Shown here: one piece after another, positions 28,532-37,221 of the stretch
Position numbering within the stretch: position 1 is the stretch's first letter
Layout: each line of letters starts with the position of its first letter
Source of the DNA: CBDHDN01 sp965261585
Lineage (GTDB): Bacteria; Pseudomonadota; Alphaproteobacteria; UBA6615
Assembly (NCBI GenBank): GCA_965261585.1
Contig: CBDHDN010000033.1
Location: 1-48,346, forward strand
Reading direction: 5' to 3'
DNA: 48,346 nt
The notes under the pieces: generated by a model
Told to the model about the DNA's origin: nothing
Databases searched by the model: none
The model's input: only the letters and a program-made list of their open reading frames with translations
Made by a program: the position numbers and the translations under genes

Positions 28532-29110
28532 ATGTTTGAAACGAATACCTTGCCCCATGCGTACGATGCCGTCGCGCCGGACGGATCGGAGATACGGCAG
28601 CTGCTGGCGCTGCGTGGTGGCAGCATGGTGCACTGCACGCTGCCGGCCGGCGCGACGTCGCGGGCGGTCGAGCACCGCACGGTCGAGGAGCTCTGGTACG
28701 TTCTGTCCGGCAGCGGCGAGGTCTGGCGCAAGCACGTCGACCACGAACGGGTCGTCGCCGTGGTCCCGGGGACCGCCTTGACGATCCCGCTGGGTACGCG
28801 CTTCCAGTTCAGCAGCGCCGGCCCCGAGCCGCTGGCGCTCATTATCGTCACGATGCCGCCGTGGCCGGGTGCTGCCGAAGCGGCGAGGGTCGACGATCAC
28901 TGGCCCACCGCGTCGCGGCAGCCTGTTGTTCAGCCGTTCAGGAACTCGAGCAGGCCGGCCAGCAGCGCCTGGTCGTTGATGATGCGCGGCACCTTGTGTT
29001 GGCCGCCCAGCTGGCCGCGCGTCTTCATCCATGCCGCGAAGGTTCCCGGCGGTGCCAGGCGGACCTCCGGCGGGGCCATGCCGACGCCGCCGGACCTGTG
29101 CGCACGGTAG
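28532..29110 (+). CDS. Cupin-domain protein
   Basis: A small cupin. The beta-barrel core spans residues 15-110: VHCTLPAGATSRAVEHRTVE, ELWYVLSGSGEVW (cupin motif 1 with His and Glu) and IPLGTRFQFSSAGPEPLALI (motif 2, where the usual His is replaced). Metal binding is thus probably incomplete. The frame stays open to 29110 and overlaps the convergent GH3 gene by 181 bases; residues after about 130 are merely antisense of GH3. Relatives end near residue 120-130, so the native stop was probably lost by an indel near 28900-28930. The start has GGAG nearby (ATACGGAGCGTGT). The MITE sits immediately upstream. Confidence 0.75.
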   Translation: MFETNTLPHAYDAVAPDGSEIRQLLALRGGSMVHCTLPAGATSRAVEHRTVEELWYVLSGSGEVWRKHVDHERVVAVVPGTALTIPLGTRFQFSSAGPEPLALIIVTMPPWPGAAEAARVDDHWPTASRQPVVQPFRNSSRPASSAWSLMMRGTLCWPPSWPRVFIHAAKVPGGARRTSGGAMPTPPDLCAR

Positions 29111-30453
29111 TCGTCGTTCGTCGCGCACAGGGCCGTGTCGATGGCGGTGGCCAGTTGGCGGCCGATCGCCGCCGCCGGCGGCGCCGCGAACTCGACGACG
29201 AAAACGTGGCGGCCGAGGTCGCCGGGCTGCTCCGGGTAAATCGCGCCGACGGCGAAATCCGTAACGTCGTGGCCGACGGCCGCTGCCGCCTCGGCCATCG
29301 CCGCCTCGATCTCTTCGTCGATCAAATGCTCGCCGAATGCCGACAGCATGTAGGACGTGCGCCCCGTCACCTTGAGCCGCGGCGGATTGCGGCCGAGCAC
29401 GCGGACCGTGTCGCCGATCAGATAGGCCCAGGCGCCGGCGCACGAACTGACGGCGATCGCGTAGTTGACGCCGGGCTCGAGCGTCGCCGCCCAGTGGCGC
29501 GTCGGTGCGGTCGCTTCGAGCTCATCGACCGGCACGAACTCGAAGAACAGCCCGTTGTCCAGGAGCGGCCGCAAGCCGTCCTCCGGCGCCCGGTCGGCGA
29601 CGGCGATGAAGCCCTCGCTCGCCGCGTAGACCTCGCGCAGCTCGGCACGGCTGCCGGCAAGCAGGCCCTCGAAGCGATGCCGGTACGGCGTGAAATCGAC
29701 CCCGCCATGCACGATCAGGTCGAGCTGTGGGAAATAGTCGGCGAGGCGGCCGCCGCTCGCCGGCCGCAGCGCGTGCAGTGCGTCGAACAGCACGAGCAGC
29801 CAGCTCGGCACGCCACTGAGCGAGCGAATGTCGGTCGCCAGCGCCGTGGCGGCCAGCCGCGCGATCTTCTCCTCCCAATCCGCGATGTGGGCCAGCTCCG
29901 GCGGCGGAAAGTAGCGGCCCCTGGCCCAGCGCGGCACCTCGGCCGCGGCAATGCCGCTCAAGTCACCGCTGCGGATGCCGGGCGCTTCCTCGACCAGTGC
30001 CGTGCTGCCGCCGAGCAGGAAGCTGCAGCCGCCGAAGACGCGGCTGTGCGGTCGCTGCGTTACGTGGTGGACCAGCACGTCCAGGCCGGCGCGGCGGTTG
30101 GCGCGGACCATCGCGCCCGTGCAGGGGATGTACTTCATCCGGCCCGTTGTCGTGCCCGAGGTCACCGCGAAGTAGGGAACGACGCCGGGCCACGATACGT
30201 CCGCCAGGCGCGGGAAGGGCACCTGCCAATAGTCGGCCCAGAAATCCTCGTAGCGGCGCAGCGGCACGCGCGCCTGGAAGTCGGCAACCGAGGCGATCCG
30301 CGCGAAATCGTGGTCGCGGCCGAACCGCGTGCGCGCGGCCCGGCGCACCAGCCGCAGCAGCACTCGCGCCTGCGTCGCCGCCGGGTCTTGTCGTCGCAGG
30401 GTGCGCCGGCGGTGCCGCGCATACAGGCGCAACAGCGGCGTCGCGTCGCGCAC
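28930..30453 (-). CDS. GH3-family acyl-adenylate amide synthetase
   Basis: A 507-residue protein of the GH3 (auxin-responsive) superfamily, which adenylates a carboxylic acid with ATP and in plants joins it to an amino acid. The three ATP/AMP motifs are seen: VTSGTTTGRMKYIP (motif 1), EVYAASEGFIAVAD (motif 2) and YLIGDTVRVLG (motif 3). The C-terminal lid domain carries VTGRTSYMLSAFGEHLIDEE. Length is normal for bacterial members, whose substrates are mostly unknown. GTG 30453 lies one base after the stop of the acylase gene, so translation is probably coupled. The neighbour suggests an amide made and broken by the same operon. Confidence 0.88.
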   Translation of the reverse strand: MRDATPLLRLYARHRRRTLRRQDPAATQARVLLRLVRRAARTRFGRDHDFARIASVADFQARVPLRRYEDFWADYWQVPFPRLADVSWPGVVPYFAVTSGTTTGRMKYIPCTGAMVRANRRAGLDVLVHHVTQRPHSRVFGGCSFLLGGSTALVEEAPGIRSGDLSGIAAAEVPRWARGRYFPPPELAHIADWEEKIARLAATALATDIRSLSGVPSWLLVLFDALHALRPASGGRLADYFPQLDLIVHGGVDFTPYRHRFEGLLAGSRAELREVYAASEGFIAVADRAPEDGLRPLLDNGLFFEFVPVDELEATAPTRHWAATLEPGVNYAIAVSSCAGAWAYLIGDTVRVLGRNPPRLKVTGRTSYMLSAFGEHLIDEEIEAAMAEAAAAVGHDVTDFAVGAIYPEQPGDLGRHVFVVEFAAPPAAAIGRQLATAIDTALCATNDDYRAHRSGGVGMAPPEVRLAPPGTFAAWMKTRGQLGGQHKVPRIINDQALLAGLLEFLNG

Positions 30454-30454
30454 C

Positions 30455-32804
30455 CTAGGGCCGGGCCTGTCGCTGTGCGGGATTACCGGCGGGCCGAAGC
30501 GTCATGTGGCGGGCGAACGAGGCGCGCACGGTTTCGAGCCGCAGCGGGATCCGGATGTAGCCGCCGCGCTGCCACAGGTCGAACTGATCGAGAAATGTCG
30601 AGCTGTTGAACCAGCCGTCCTGACCGCCAAGCAGCACGAAGTAATTCGCGTCCGGGTCCGACAGGTCGGAGACGTGGCGTGCGTTGGCGCCGAAGCTCGT
30701 GTTGTGGCGCTCGGTGGTGAGGCCGTGCGCGGTCTTCATCACGGTCGACCGGCTGCCGCCGGCCGGTGCGTCGCCGAACCGGTAGCGGCCGCCGATGACC
30801 GGCGCGGCGCCGAGCAGGTGGGCGAGCCGCAGCCGGTGCATCTCGCCCCACCTGCCGAAGCGCACGATGGCGGGTGCGGCGGCATCCAGCGCCGTATTCA
30901 GCGCCGGCACGACCGCGCCCGCCGGCGCCGCGCGCAGCTCCTGGGCGAGGAAATCGAACAGGCGCCCGGCGGTCGCGTAGGCGCCCAGCCGCACCGCCTC
31001 GATGCGCGCCTCGGCCAGGCGCGTCGTGACCTGTTCGAAGGCGAGGGCGCCCGCCGAGTCGGCATCGTAATTGCCGTCCCAGGCGCGCAGCAGCGCCGCG
31101 ACCCGGCGGCCGCCGTCGGCCAGCCGATCGTCGTCGATGTGGGCCGTCATCGCGTCGCGCAGAGCGACCGCGGAGTGCATGTAGACGTCACGCTGCAGGG
31201 CCTTGAGGTCGTCCAGCGTGACCGGTGCGCCACCGTTCCGAAGCAGCTCGGTCAACCGGATGATGCGGTCGTTGGACGAGAAGAAATAGCCGATCGGGAT
31301 ATCGGCGAGCGCGCCGCGGTTGTTGGCCGAGGCGATGAAGCCCTCGGGCGGATCGAACGCCTGGGGCAGGTCAGTGCCGGTGACGATGCGGTCCCAGGCA
31401 GCGGCGCGGGCCGGCGGCAGCACCAAATCGAGCGGCGCATCGAGCGCGCGCGCGGGCAGGTGCACCGCCATGAACTGGCCGATGTGACCGTCCGCATCGG
31501 CATAGATCATGTTCTGCGGCGACAGCGCGAACCCGTCGAGTGCGGCGCGGAACACGTCCCAGTCGCCGGCCCGGTTGACCCCCAGCATCGCCGTCAGCTC
31601 GTCGGTCGCCAGGTGCCCGACCCAGCGCAGCGCGACCGGCTCGTCCAGGCCGAACAGCGGCGCATCCGACAGCACCGGGCCCAGCGTGGATTCGCGCGTC
31701 GTGACGCGCCGGTCGGGCCACCAGCGCTGGGCGATGTGGACCTCGCGCGTCGTCATCTCGTCGCCGTTCGCAGCCGTCAGGTCGAACAGATCGCTCGATG
31801 CCGCGCGCAAATTCGTGCCGCCCCAGGCGATGCGCGGGTTGCGCCCGACCGCGACGACCGGGATCCCCGGGATCATCAGGCCGACGACGTGGTAGGACGG
31901 CGACTTGTAGCCGACGAGCACCCACAGGTTCGGCAGCGAGACGCTGAGATGCGGGTCGCTGGCGATCAGCGCGCCGCCGGTCGCGCTGCGCGCCGCGCCG
32001 ACCGCGACCGAGTTGCTGCCGGCCTTGCTGAAGCCGGCGAGCAGTCGGGTCAGGGTTTCGATGCCGCCGCCGGCGCCGTCGCCATAGCTCGGGATCGACG
32101 CCGTGCCCATGCCGACCAGCTCGGCCCACAGTTGCGGCCAGTCCGGCCGGTCGCGCAGGCGCAGCAGCCGCGCCCCAGATCAGCCAGTTGACGTCGGTCG
32201 AGGCGAGCCGCCCGACGGTCACGACGTCAGCGATGGTCCAGGGCTCCGGCGCAATGCCGAACAGCCGGTATTCGTGGGGCGGCACGGCCATCGTCGCCTG
32301 GTAGTGATTGACGCCGGCGACGAACGCCGCGACCCAGGCCCGGGTCTCGTCGGGCAGACCGGCGACGATCGCCGGCGCCGCGCGCCCGAAGTCGATGACG
32401 CGCAGCGTCAGGTCGATGTCGCCGGCGAGCGGTCCGACGATCTCCGCCAGGCGTCCTTGCGCGACCCGCCGCATCACCTCCATCTGGCCGAGCCGCAGGT
32501 GCGCATGCACGAGGCCCAGGGTGAACGCCGCGTCGCGGTCGGTCGCCGCCTCGATGAACGGCACCTGGTTGTCGTTCCAATAGACGGAGACCGGAGCATC
32601 CAACAGCAGCCCGTCGGTCGGGAAGACCTGCAGCCGGTCGGCCAGCGTCGTGTCGCGCGGCAGCGGCGCCAGTGCCGCGCATCCGGCCAGCAACAAGCCG
32701 GCCGCCGCCGTCCCGGCGTATCGCGACAAACTCGCCAAGCCTCGCTCCCCGTTCGATACCGTCGCGGTCTTGCCCGCGGGCCGGGCGGCGCGGATCACGG
32801 CCAC
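30455..32804 (-). pseudogene. Penicillin-acylase-family lipoprotein, one frame break
   Basis: An N-terminal nucleophile (Ntn) amidohydrolase of the penicillin/acyl-homoserine-lactone acylase family, about 780 residues after repair. The first frame (32804 to about 32176) has a lipoprotein signal (AGTAAAGLLLAGCAAL; lipobox LAGC), VSVYWNDNQVPFIEAATDRD and FTLGLVHAHLRLGQMEVMRR. The second (to 30455) contains the autoprocessing site GSNS-VAVGAARSATGGALIAS, where Ser begins the beta chain, then DPHLSVSLPNLWVLVGYKSP and GIPVVAVGRNPRIAWGGTN. The break is CCCC at 32173-32176 (GGGG in the gene); one base less restores IWARLLRLRDRPDW. The enzyme would hydrolyse an amide outside the inner membrane. It is translationally coupled to GH3. 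Confidence 0.88.
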
Positions 32805-33043
32805 GGCCCTCGGGGCCGACCATCGCCGCTTAGCGCCGGCAGGACAAGGGGGCGTGCTTGCCCCCCTGTGCGTCGCCGATCCTGGTCGATAAGAGCTCTG
32901 ATGCGGGCGAGACTATCGCGTACCTTGTCCGCCGCGGAGAGGGCCGCCGAATGTGCGCCTGCAGCGCCATTGGAAAGGGCCGGGCACGTGACACCCGGCG
33001 ACGCGGAAAGACCGGCAGCCCCTCGTCAATGCCGTGCTGGCGC

Positions 33044-33325
33044 CTAACCCTCCGCCGCCGGCGTCACGATGACCCGTCCGCGGCCGCGCCTCAGGAGATA
33101 ACCGCCGCGCGGAAAGGTCATGCCGTGCTCGGCGATGGCCTGTTCAAGCACCGCGCTGATGATCTGGATGTTCTGGTCCTCGTAAGCCGCAGCGCCAACG
33201 CTTGAGGCCGCCAGCCATTCCGCGAACGCCTTGTCTGCGATACTCGGCCCCAGCGACTTGCGCAGTGCATTGAGCTTGCGGAGTTCGCCCTTCGTAAGCC
33301 CTGCCTCGTCGATCTTCCTTGCCAC
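33044..33325 (-). CDS. Small hypothetical protein
   Basis: A 93-residue basic protein (MARKIDEAGLTKGELRKLNA, then LGPSIADKAFAEWLAASSV). It is largely helical with a short strand-rich C-terminus (YLLRRGRGRVIVTPAAEG). No signal peptide. Not recognised. The clean, charged start and absence of another candidate on either strand support it as a gene. The gap between it and the acylase gene (32805-33043) holds nothing I can identify. Confidence 0.6.
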   Translation of the reverse strand: MARKIDEAGLTKGELRKLNALRKSLGPSIADKAFAEWLAASSVGAAAYEDQNIQIISAVLEQAIAEHGMTFPRGGYLLRRGRGRVIVTPAAEG

Positions 33326-33887
33326 GTCTGCCCCCCTTTACGAAGCCAACCAGTAAACGCACAGCTTTAGCACAAATGGAGCGGCCCGACAGGTCAGATC
33401 TTGGAATACAGACGGGTCGCAAGGCTCCCGGAAAGACCGGATCGCCAACCACTCAAAGCAACAACACAGCGGCCGGACTGACAAGGGCCGCTTGCCAAAT
33501 CAGCCCTAATTGTTCTTCGCCTCCTGCCAGGCGGCGAAGCCGCCGGCGAGCGAGGCAACATCGCTGAAGCCCATGTCATACAGCGTCTTGGCCGCCAGCG
33601 TGGAGCGTCCGCCGGTCCCGCAATAGAGGACGATCTTGCAGTCCGGCTGCAGCACCGGATTGTGCATCGGACTCTCCGGATCGGCCTGAAACTCCAACAG
33701 GCCGCGCGAGGCGTGCACCGAGCCCGGAATTACGCCGTCCCGCTCGCGCTCCACGGTCTCGCGAACGTCGACGAAGACAACCTCCGGATCATCCACCAGA
33801 AACGCCGCATCCTGCACCGATACCGTCTCGATAACGGCGTTGTGAGTCGGACCCGATTTCCTTGGACACAGAATTGGCTTAATCGAA

Positions 33888-34319
33888 GTGTCCAAGGAGG
33901 ACCGGAACATGACCGATAATTTTGAGAAGAAAGTTGCTGTTGATGGGCCTGTGGTAAATGCGGGCGAGCTTGGCTCGTCCACGTTTTCCCCAGGCCAGGC
34001 TTTGCCGGCAGGCCCGCTGGGACTTGGCCAGCGATGGACGGTGGCGCGCAAGCGTGAGGTCGTTCTGCGGCTTTTGCGTGACGAGCCGGTGCAACTTCTG
34101 TCGCGCCAGTTGGGCGTAGAGATCTTCCGGCTCGAGCAGTGGCGTGAGAAAGCGATCGGCGGGATCGACGCCTCGCTCAAGCAACGCAAGGGCGATCCGG
34201 TGCAGGCGGAACTGGATAGCGCCATGAAGCGGATCGGAGAGTTGACCATGCAGGTGGAACTGCTGGAGGCCAAGACGGAGACCTTCGGCCCTTTGGGGCG
34301 GCGGAGGTCGCGGCGATGA
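33888..34319 (+). CDS. IS3-like OrfA, copy 2
   Basis: The 143-residue helix-turn-helix and coiled-coil partner of the transposase, identical in motif order to copy 1. ATG codons at 33888 and 33909 are both possible; AAGGAGGACCGGAAC precedes the second, which makes 33909 (MTDNFEKKVAVDGPVV) the better start. Its stop overlaps the OrfB start. Confidence 0.88.
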   Translation: MSKEDRNMTDNFEKKVAVDGPVVNAGELGSSTFSPGQALPAGPLGLGQRWTVARKREVVLRLLRDEPVQLLSRQLGVEIFRLEQWREKAIGGIDASLKQRKGDPVQAELDSAMKRIGELTMQVELLEAKTETFGPLGRRRSRR

Positions 34320-35221
34320 GTGCCGCCACCTCGCCCGGCACGAGTCTGGCCTACGGCCTGCGGCGGGTCTGCGCCGCCTGGGGCATGGCCCGCTCCTCGT
34401 TCTACGCCATGACCTCCGGCCAGCACGCCGAGCAGCCGCCGGCAAAGCGTCGGGGACCGAAGCCCGCGATCTCGGACCAGGCGCTGCTGGTGGCGATCGA
34501 AGCCGACCTGGAGTCATCGCCCAGGGAGGGCGAGGGCTACCGCAAGGTCTGGGCTCGGCTTCGGGTCTGTCGCGACATCCGGGTTGCCCGCAAGCGGGTG
34601 CTCCGCCTGATGCGCGAGAACAATCTGCTCTCGCCCCATCGCTGCCGCCGCCGTGGCGGCAATCCCCATGACGGTGAGATCATCACTCATGCCCCGAACC
34701 TCATGTGGGGCACCGATGGCGTTCGGGTGTTCACGGTGGACGACGGCTGGGGCTGGATCTTCACCGCCGTCGAGCATTGGAACGCCGAGTGTGTCGACTG
34801 GCATGTCTGCAAGCGCGGCGACCGCTTCGCCGCCCTGCAGCCGATCTCCATGGGGCTTGCCGGGCTGTATGGCTCGACCGCGGCCGGCGCGGCTCGGGGG
34901 CTGGCCTTGCGGATGGATCACGGCTCCCAGTATCTGTCGGACCACTTCACCAACCAGATCAAGTTCTGGGGTATCCAGCCGTCCTACGCCTTCGTCGCCG
35001 AGCCCCAGACCAACGGCGTCGCCGAGCGGTTCAATCGCACGCTGAAGGAACAGATCATCCATGGTCGCATCTACCGCAACATCGCGGAGCTGCGGGACGC
35101 CGTCCGCGACTTCGTCGAACTCTACAATGCCCAGTGGATCGTCGAAAAGAACGGCTACCTGAGCCCCGCTCAAGCTCGTCAGGCGTGGCACGCCGCGATC
35201 TCAATCAGGCCCGCCGCGTGA
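34316..35221 (+). CDS. IS3-like OrfB transposase, copy 2
   Basis: An intact 301-residue rve/DDE transposase. N-terminal HTH-like region (GLRRVCAAWGMARSSFYAMT), then YRKVWARLRVCRDIRVARKR. Catalytic triad: D (LMWGTDGVRVF), D (RMDHGSQYLSD) and E (GVAERFNRTLKEQ), with DD35E spacing. It starts at the ATGA overlap with OrfA. It would act in trans on the other two copies, at least on copy 1, which keeps both ends. Confidence 0.92.
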   Translation: MSAATSPGTSLAYGLRRVCAAWGMARSSFYAMTSGQHAEQPPAKRRGPKPAISDQALLVAIEADLESSPREGEGYRKVWARLRVCRDIRVARKRVLRLMRENNLLSPHRCRRRGGNPHDGEIITHAPNLMWGTDGVRVFTVDDGWGWIFTAVEHWNAECVDWHVCKRGDRFAALQPISMGLAGLYGSTAAGAARGLALRMDHGSQYLSDHFTNQIKFWGIQPSYAFVAEPQTNGVAERFNRTLKEQIIHGRIYRNIAELRDAVRDFVELYNAQWIVEKNGYLSPAQARQAWHAAISIRPAA

Positions 35222-35497
35222 GACAAACTTGTGTCCAAGGAACCGGATGCGCTACACGATAACGGCGTTGGCCGCGGCCAACATGGCCTTGAAACCCCGT
35301 TTGATCATCGGCGCGCACCCTGAACAGTCTTCATCTGCGTCCCCAGACTAGCCGCTCGCCGGCGCGGCTGGATTGAGCTGAGTCAATGGCGTCCCTCGAT
35401 CCGCTACAGCAAGGCCCACGCTGGAACGCAGCCGGGAGGATCCCGCCCATGCATTTTCACAAGCGCATCCTCGAATGGCAAGTGGCGCACCCCAACA

Positions 35498-36900
35498 TGT
35501 CGGTAACACGCGATATGTCCGGTTTATGTACCAGATGATCTGTCCGGTTTTAGAACGCCTCCAAGCCATGGAGGGAGGCGATGCGTCGGACGGAGCAGGT
35601 ACAGGGACTGAGATTGATGAAGTTCGAGGAGGTTTACGGGCGCACCCATCGGGGTGGCTTGAGCCAGGCGGAGGCGGCGGAGGTTCTGGGTGTCTCGGAG
35701 CGCACCTTCCGGCGCTGGCGCGACCGCTACGAGGCGGAGGGAGCCGACGGTCTCTACGACCGCCGCCTGGGCCGCCTCTCGGCGCGGCGCGCGCCGGTGG
35801 ACGAGGTGGCGCGGGTGCTGGAGTTGTTCGACACCCGCTACTGGGACTTCACGGCCAAGCACTTCCACGAGAAGCTGGTGGCCGATCACGGCTTCAAGCG
35901 CAGCTACAACTGGCTGCGGCTGAGCTTGCAAGCCCATGGGCGCAGGCGCGCGGCGCCCAGGCGTGGGGCGCACCGGCGCAAGCGGCCGCGCCGTGCCCTG
36001 CCCGGCATGATGTTGCACCAGGACGGCTCGAGCCACGAGTGGGTCCCCGGTCGATGGTGGGACCTGATCGTCACCATGGACGATGCGACCAGCGATATCT
36101 ACTCGGCCTTCTTCGTCGCCGAAGAGGGCACCATGTCGAGCTTCCAGGGGGTGTCCGAGGCGATCCGGGCCAAGGGCCTGTTCTGCTCGCTCTACGCCGA
36201 CCGCGCCAGCCACTACTGGAACACGCCCGAGGCCGGCAGCAAGGTGGACAAGGACACCCCGACCCAGGTCGGCCGCGCCCTGGCGCAGCTCGGCATCGAG
36301 TTGATCCCGGCCTACTCGCCCGAGGCAAGGGGGCGCTCGGAGCGCATGTTCGGCACCTTGCAGAAGCGCCTGCCCCAGGAACTCAGGCTCGCCGGCATCA
36401 CCGACATGGTCGAGGCCAACCGCTTCCTCAAGGAGGTCTTCCTGCAACAACACAACGCCCGCTTCGCGACCCCGGCCGAGGACCAGGGCACCGCCTTCGT
36501 CCCCTTCACCGGCGCGCTCGACGACATCCTGTGCATCCACGAGGAACGCACCGTCTCAAACGACAACACGGTGCGCTACAAGCGCCTGGCACTTCAGATC
36601 CCCGCCGGCCGCCACCGCCGCCATTACGTCAAGGCCAGGGTCCGCGTCCACGAATACCCCGACGGCACAATGGCCGTCTTCCATGGACCGCGATGTCTGG
36701 CGCGATACCACGCCGATGGCCAACCGATCGACAGCCAAACCCGCGAGGCCGCGTGACCCGCTTCGACGCGACCGACCGGCGCCCTGTGGACAAGTGGACA
36801 GCCGCTCCGCGACCGACCACTTCCCCACAGGGCCAGAAACCGCAACAGAAGCGGTCAACTCATATGGTACATAAACCGGTCAACTCAGAATGTTCTCGAC
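35498..36900 (+). mobile_element. IS1202-like element, copy 2 (1403 bp)
   Basis: Starts TGTCGGTAACACGC and ends GTTCTCGAC. Subterminal motifs: GTCCGGTTTATGTACCA and a second GTCCGGTTTTAG about 20 bases further in at the left end; mirrored TTGACCGGTTTATG and TTGACCGCTTC at the right end. The flanking direct repeat is 16 bp, with one unmatched A at 35497. Copy 1 is nearly identical and inverted. Confidence 0.92.
35581..36756 (+). CDS. IS1202-like transposase, intact
   Basis: A 391-residue rve-type transposase of the ISNCY/IS1202 kind. An N-terminal helix-turn-helix region (VYGRTHRGGLSQAEAAEVLG, then VSERTFRRWRDRYEAEGADG) precedes the DDE core: D (MLHQDGSSHEW), D (LYADRASHYWNTPE) and E (EARGRSERMFGTLQ). 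A C-terminal beta-rich region (LDDILCIHEERTVSNDNTV) follows. The ATG at 35581 begins MRRTEQVQGLRLMKFEE. It should be able to mobilise copy 1 as well. Confidence 0.92.
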   Translation: MRRTEQVQGLRLMKFEEVYGRTHRGGLSQAEAAEVLGVSERTFRRWRDRYEAEGADGLYDRRLGRLSARRAPVDEVARVLELFDTRYWDFTAKHFHEKLVADHGFKRSYNWLRLSLQAHGRRRAAPRRGAHRRKRPRRALPGMMLHQDGSSHEWVPGRWWDLIVTMDDATSDIYSAFFVAEEGTMSSFQGVSEAIRAKGLFCSLYADRASHYWNTPEAGSKVDKDTPTQVGRALAQLGIELIPAYSPEARGRSERMFGTLQKRLPQELRLAGITDMVEANRFLKEVFLQQHNARFATPAEDQGTAFVPFTGALDDILCIHEERTVSNDNTVRYKRLALQIPAGRHRRHYVKARVRVHEYPDGTMAVFHGPRCLARYHADGQPIDSQTREAA

Positions 36901-37000
36901 AGTGGCGCACCCCAACCTCACCCTGGCGTTCTGGGGCATCATCTGGGTGATCGTCCTGGCCGTCGTTTTCCGGCGCACGTCGCGGTACATGCGGGCCTGA

Positions 37001-37170
37001 TCCGCATAGCCAACGTCGTGGGCCAGGGCAGCAAGGCCGCGACCGCGGGCCGGGACCGACGCGGCGACAGCGAGCAACCGCTGCAGGCGCATCATCGCAG
37101 CTCCCTGAACGCCCCCGCGTCTTCCTCCGCCCAAATAGAACCGCCGTGACGCTGTGAAACCGGTGTCACG
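37001..37170 (-). pseudogene. AraC-type HTH remnant
   Basis: The minus strand reads MMRLQRLLAVAASVPARGRG, then LAALAHDVGYADQARMYRDV. These are the second helix-turn-helix and the GYxDQ signature of AraC/XylS regulators. Upstream, FTASRRFYLGGG may be a shifted trace of the first HTH. The frame then runs into the antisense of the 43-aa gene, and the sensory domain is absent. It is a decayed fragment only. Confidence 0.6.
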
Positions 37171-37180
37171 GTTTAGTTGG

Positions 37181-37221
37181 AAAAAGCGACGCCGGCCAAG
37201 GATGGAGAAGCCGGCGTCGCT
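37181..37221 (-). terminator. Intrinsic terminator, minus strand
   Basis: A perfect 12-bp stem AGCGACGCCGGC (37185-37196) / GCCGGCGTCGCT (37210-37221) with a 13-base loop. On the minus strand it is followed by a run of T (AAAAA at 37181-37185 on the plus strand). It would end transcripts coming from the 145-aa membrane-protein gene; the 263 bases between them (37222-37484) hold no gene I recognise. Confidence 0.85.

Larger units (their letters stand above)
33843..35256 (+). mobile_element. IS3-like element, copy 2 (1414 bp)
   Basis: A complete copy with both ends and a 14-bp target duplication. It differs from copies 1 and 3 at a handful of sites (for example Asp instead of Gly in ECVDWHVC, and GAGTCATCGCCCAGG instead of GAGGCATCGCCCTGG). 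Both genes are open, so this is the copy most likely to be active. Confidence 0.93.
33506..35308 (-). pseudogene. Rhodanese-domain gene split by IS3-like copy 2
   Basis: The N-terminal part 35308 down to 35257 reads MIKRGFKAMLAAANAVI. The C-terminal part below 33843 reads ETVSVQDAAFLVDDPEVVFV, DVRETVERERDGVIPGSVHA, then KIVLYCGTGGRSTLAAKTL with the active-site Cys in the CGTGGRS loop. Deleting the element and one 14-bp repeat (CGATAACGGCGTTG at 33829-33842 and 35257-35270) restores an open frame of about 130 codons. Rhodaneses move sulfane sulfur through this cysteine. The gene was a single-domain cytoplasmic rhodanese and is now broken after codon 17. Confidence 0.92.
35449..37000 (+). pseudogene. 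43-aa membrane protein split by IS1202-like copy 2
   Basis: ATG 35449 follows a strong ribosome site (GGGAGGA, 35433-35439). The coding sequence MHFHKRILEWQVAHPN runs to the element; after it, LTLAFWGIIWVIVLAVVF and RRTSRYMRA end at TGA 36998-37000. Removing the IS, one extra A and one 16-bp repeat (AGTGGCGCACCCCAAC at 35481-35496 and 36901-36916) gives a continuous 43-codon gene. One transmembrane helix with a positive C-terminus is predicted. It belongs to the class of very short membrane proteins often missed in annotation; function unknown. Confidence 0.82.

Noticed and set aside
28861..30609. 582-codon open frame on the plus strand
   Set aside because: It is the antisense shadow of the GH3 gene, whose motifs are clear on the minus strand; the product has the Arg/Ala/Gly-rich composition of GC-driven frames.
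30329..32191. 620-codon open frame on the plus strand
   Set aside because: Antisense of the penicillin-acylase gene. No recognisable domain.
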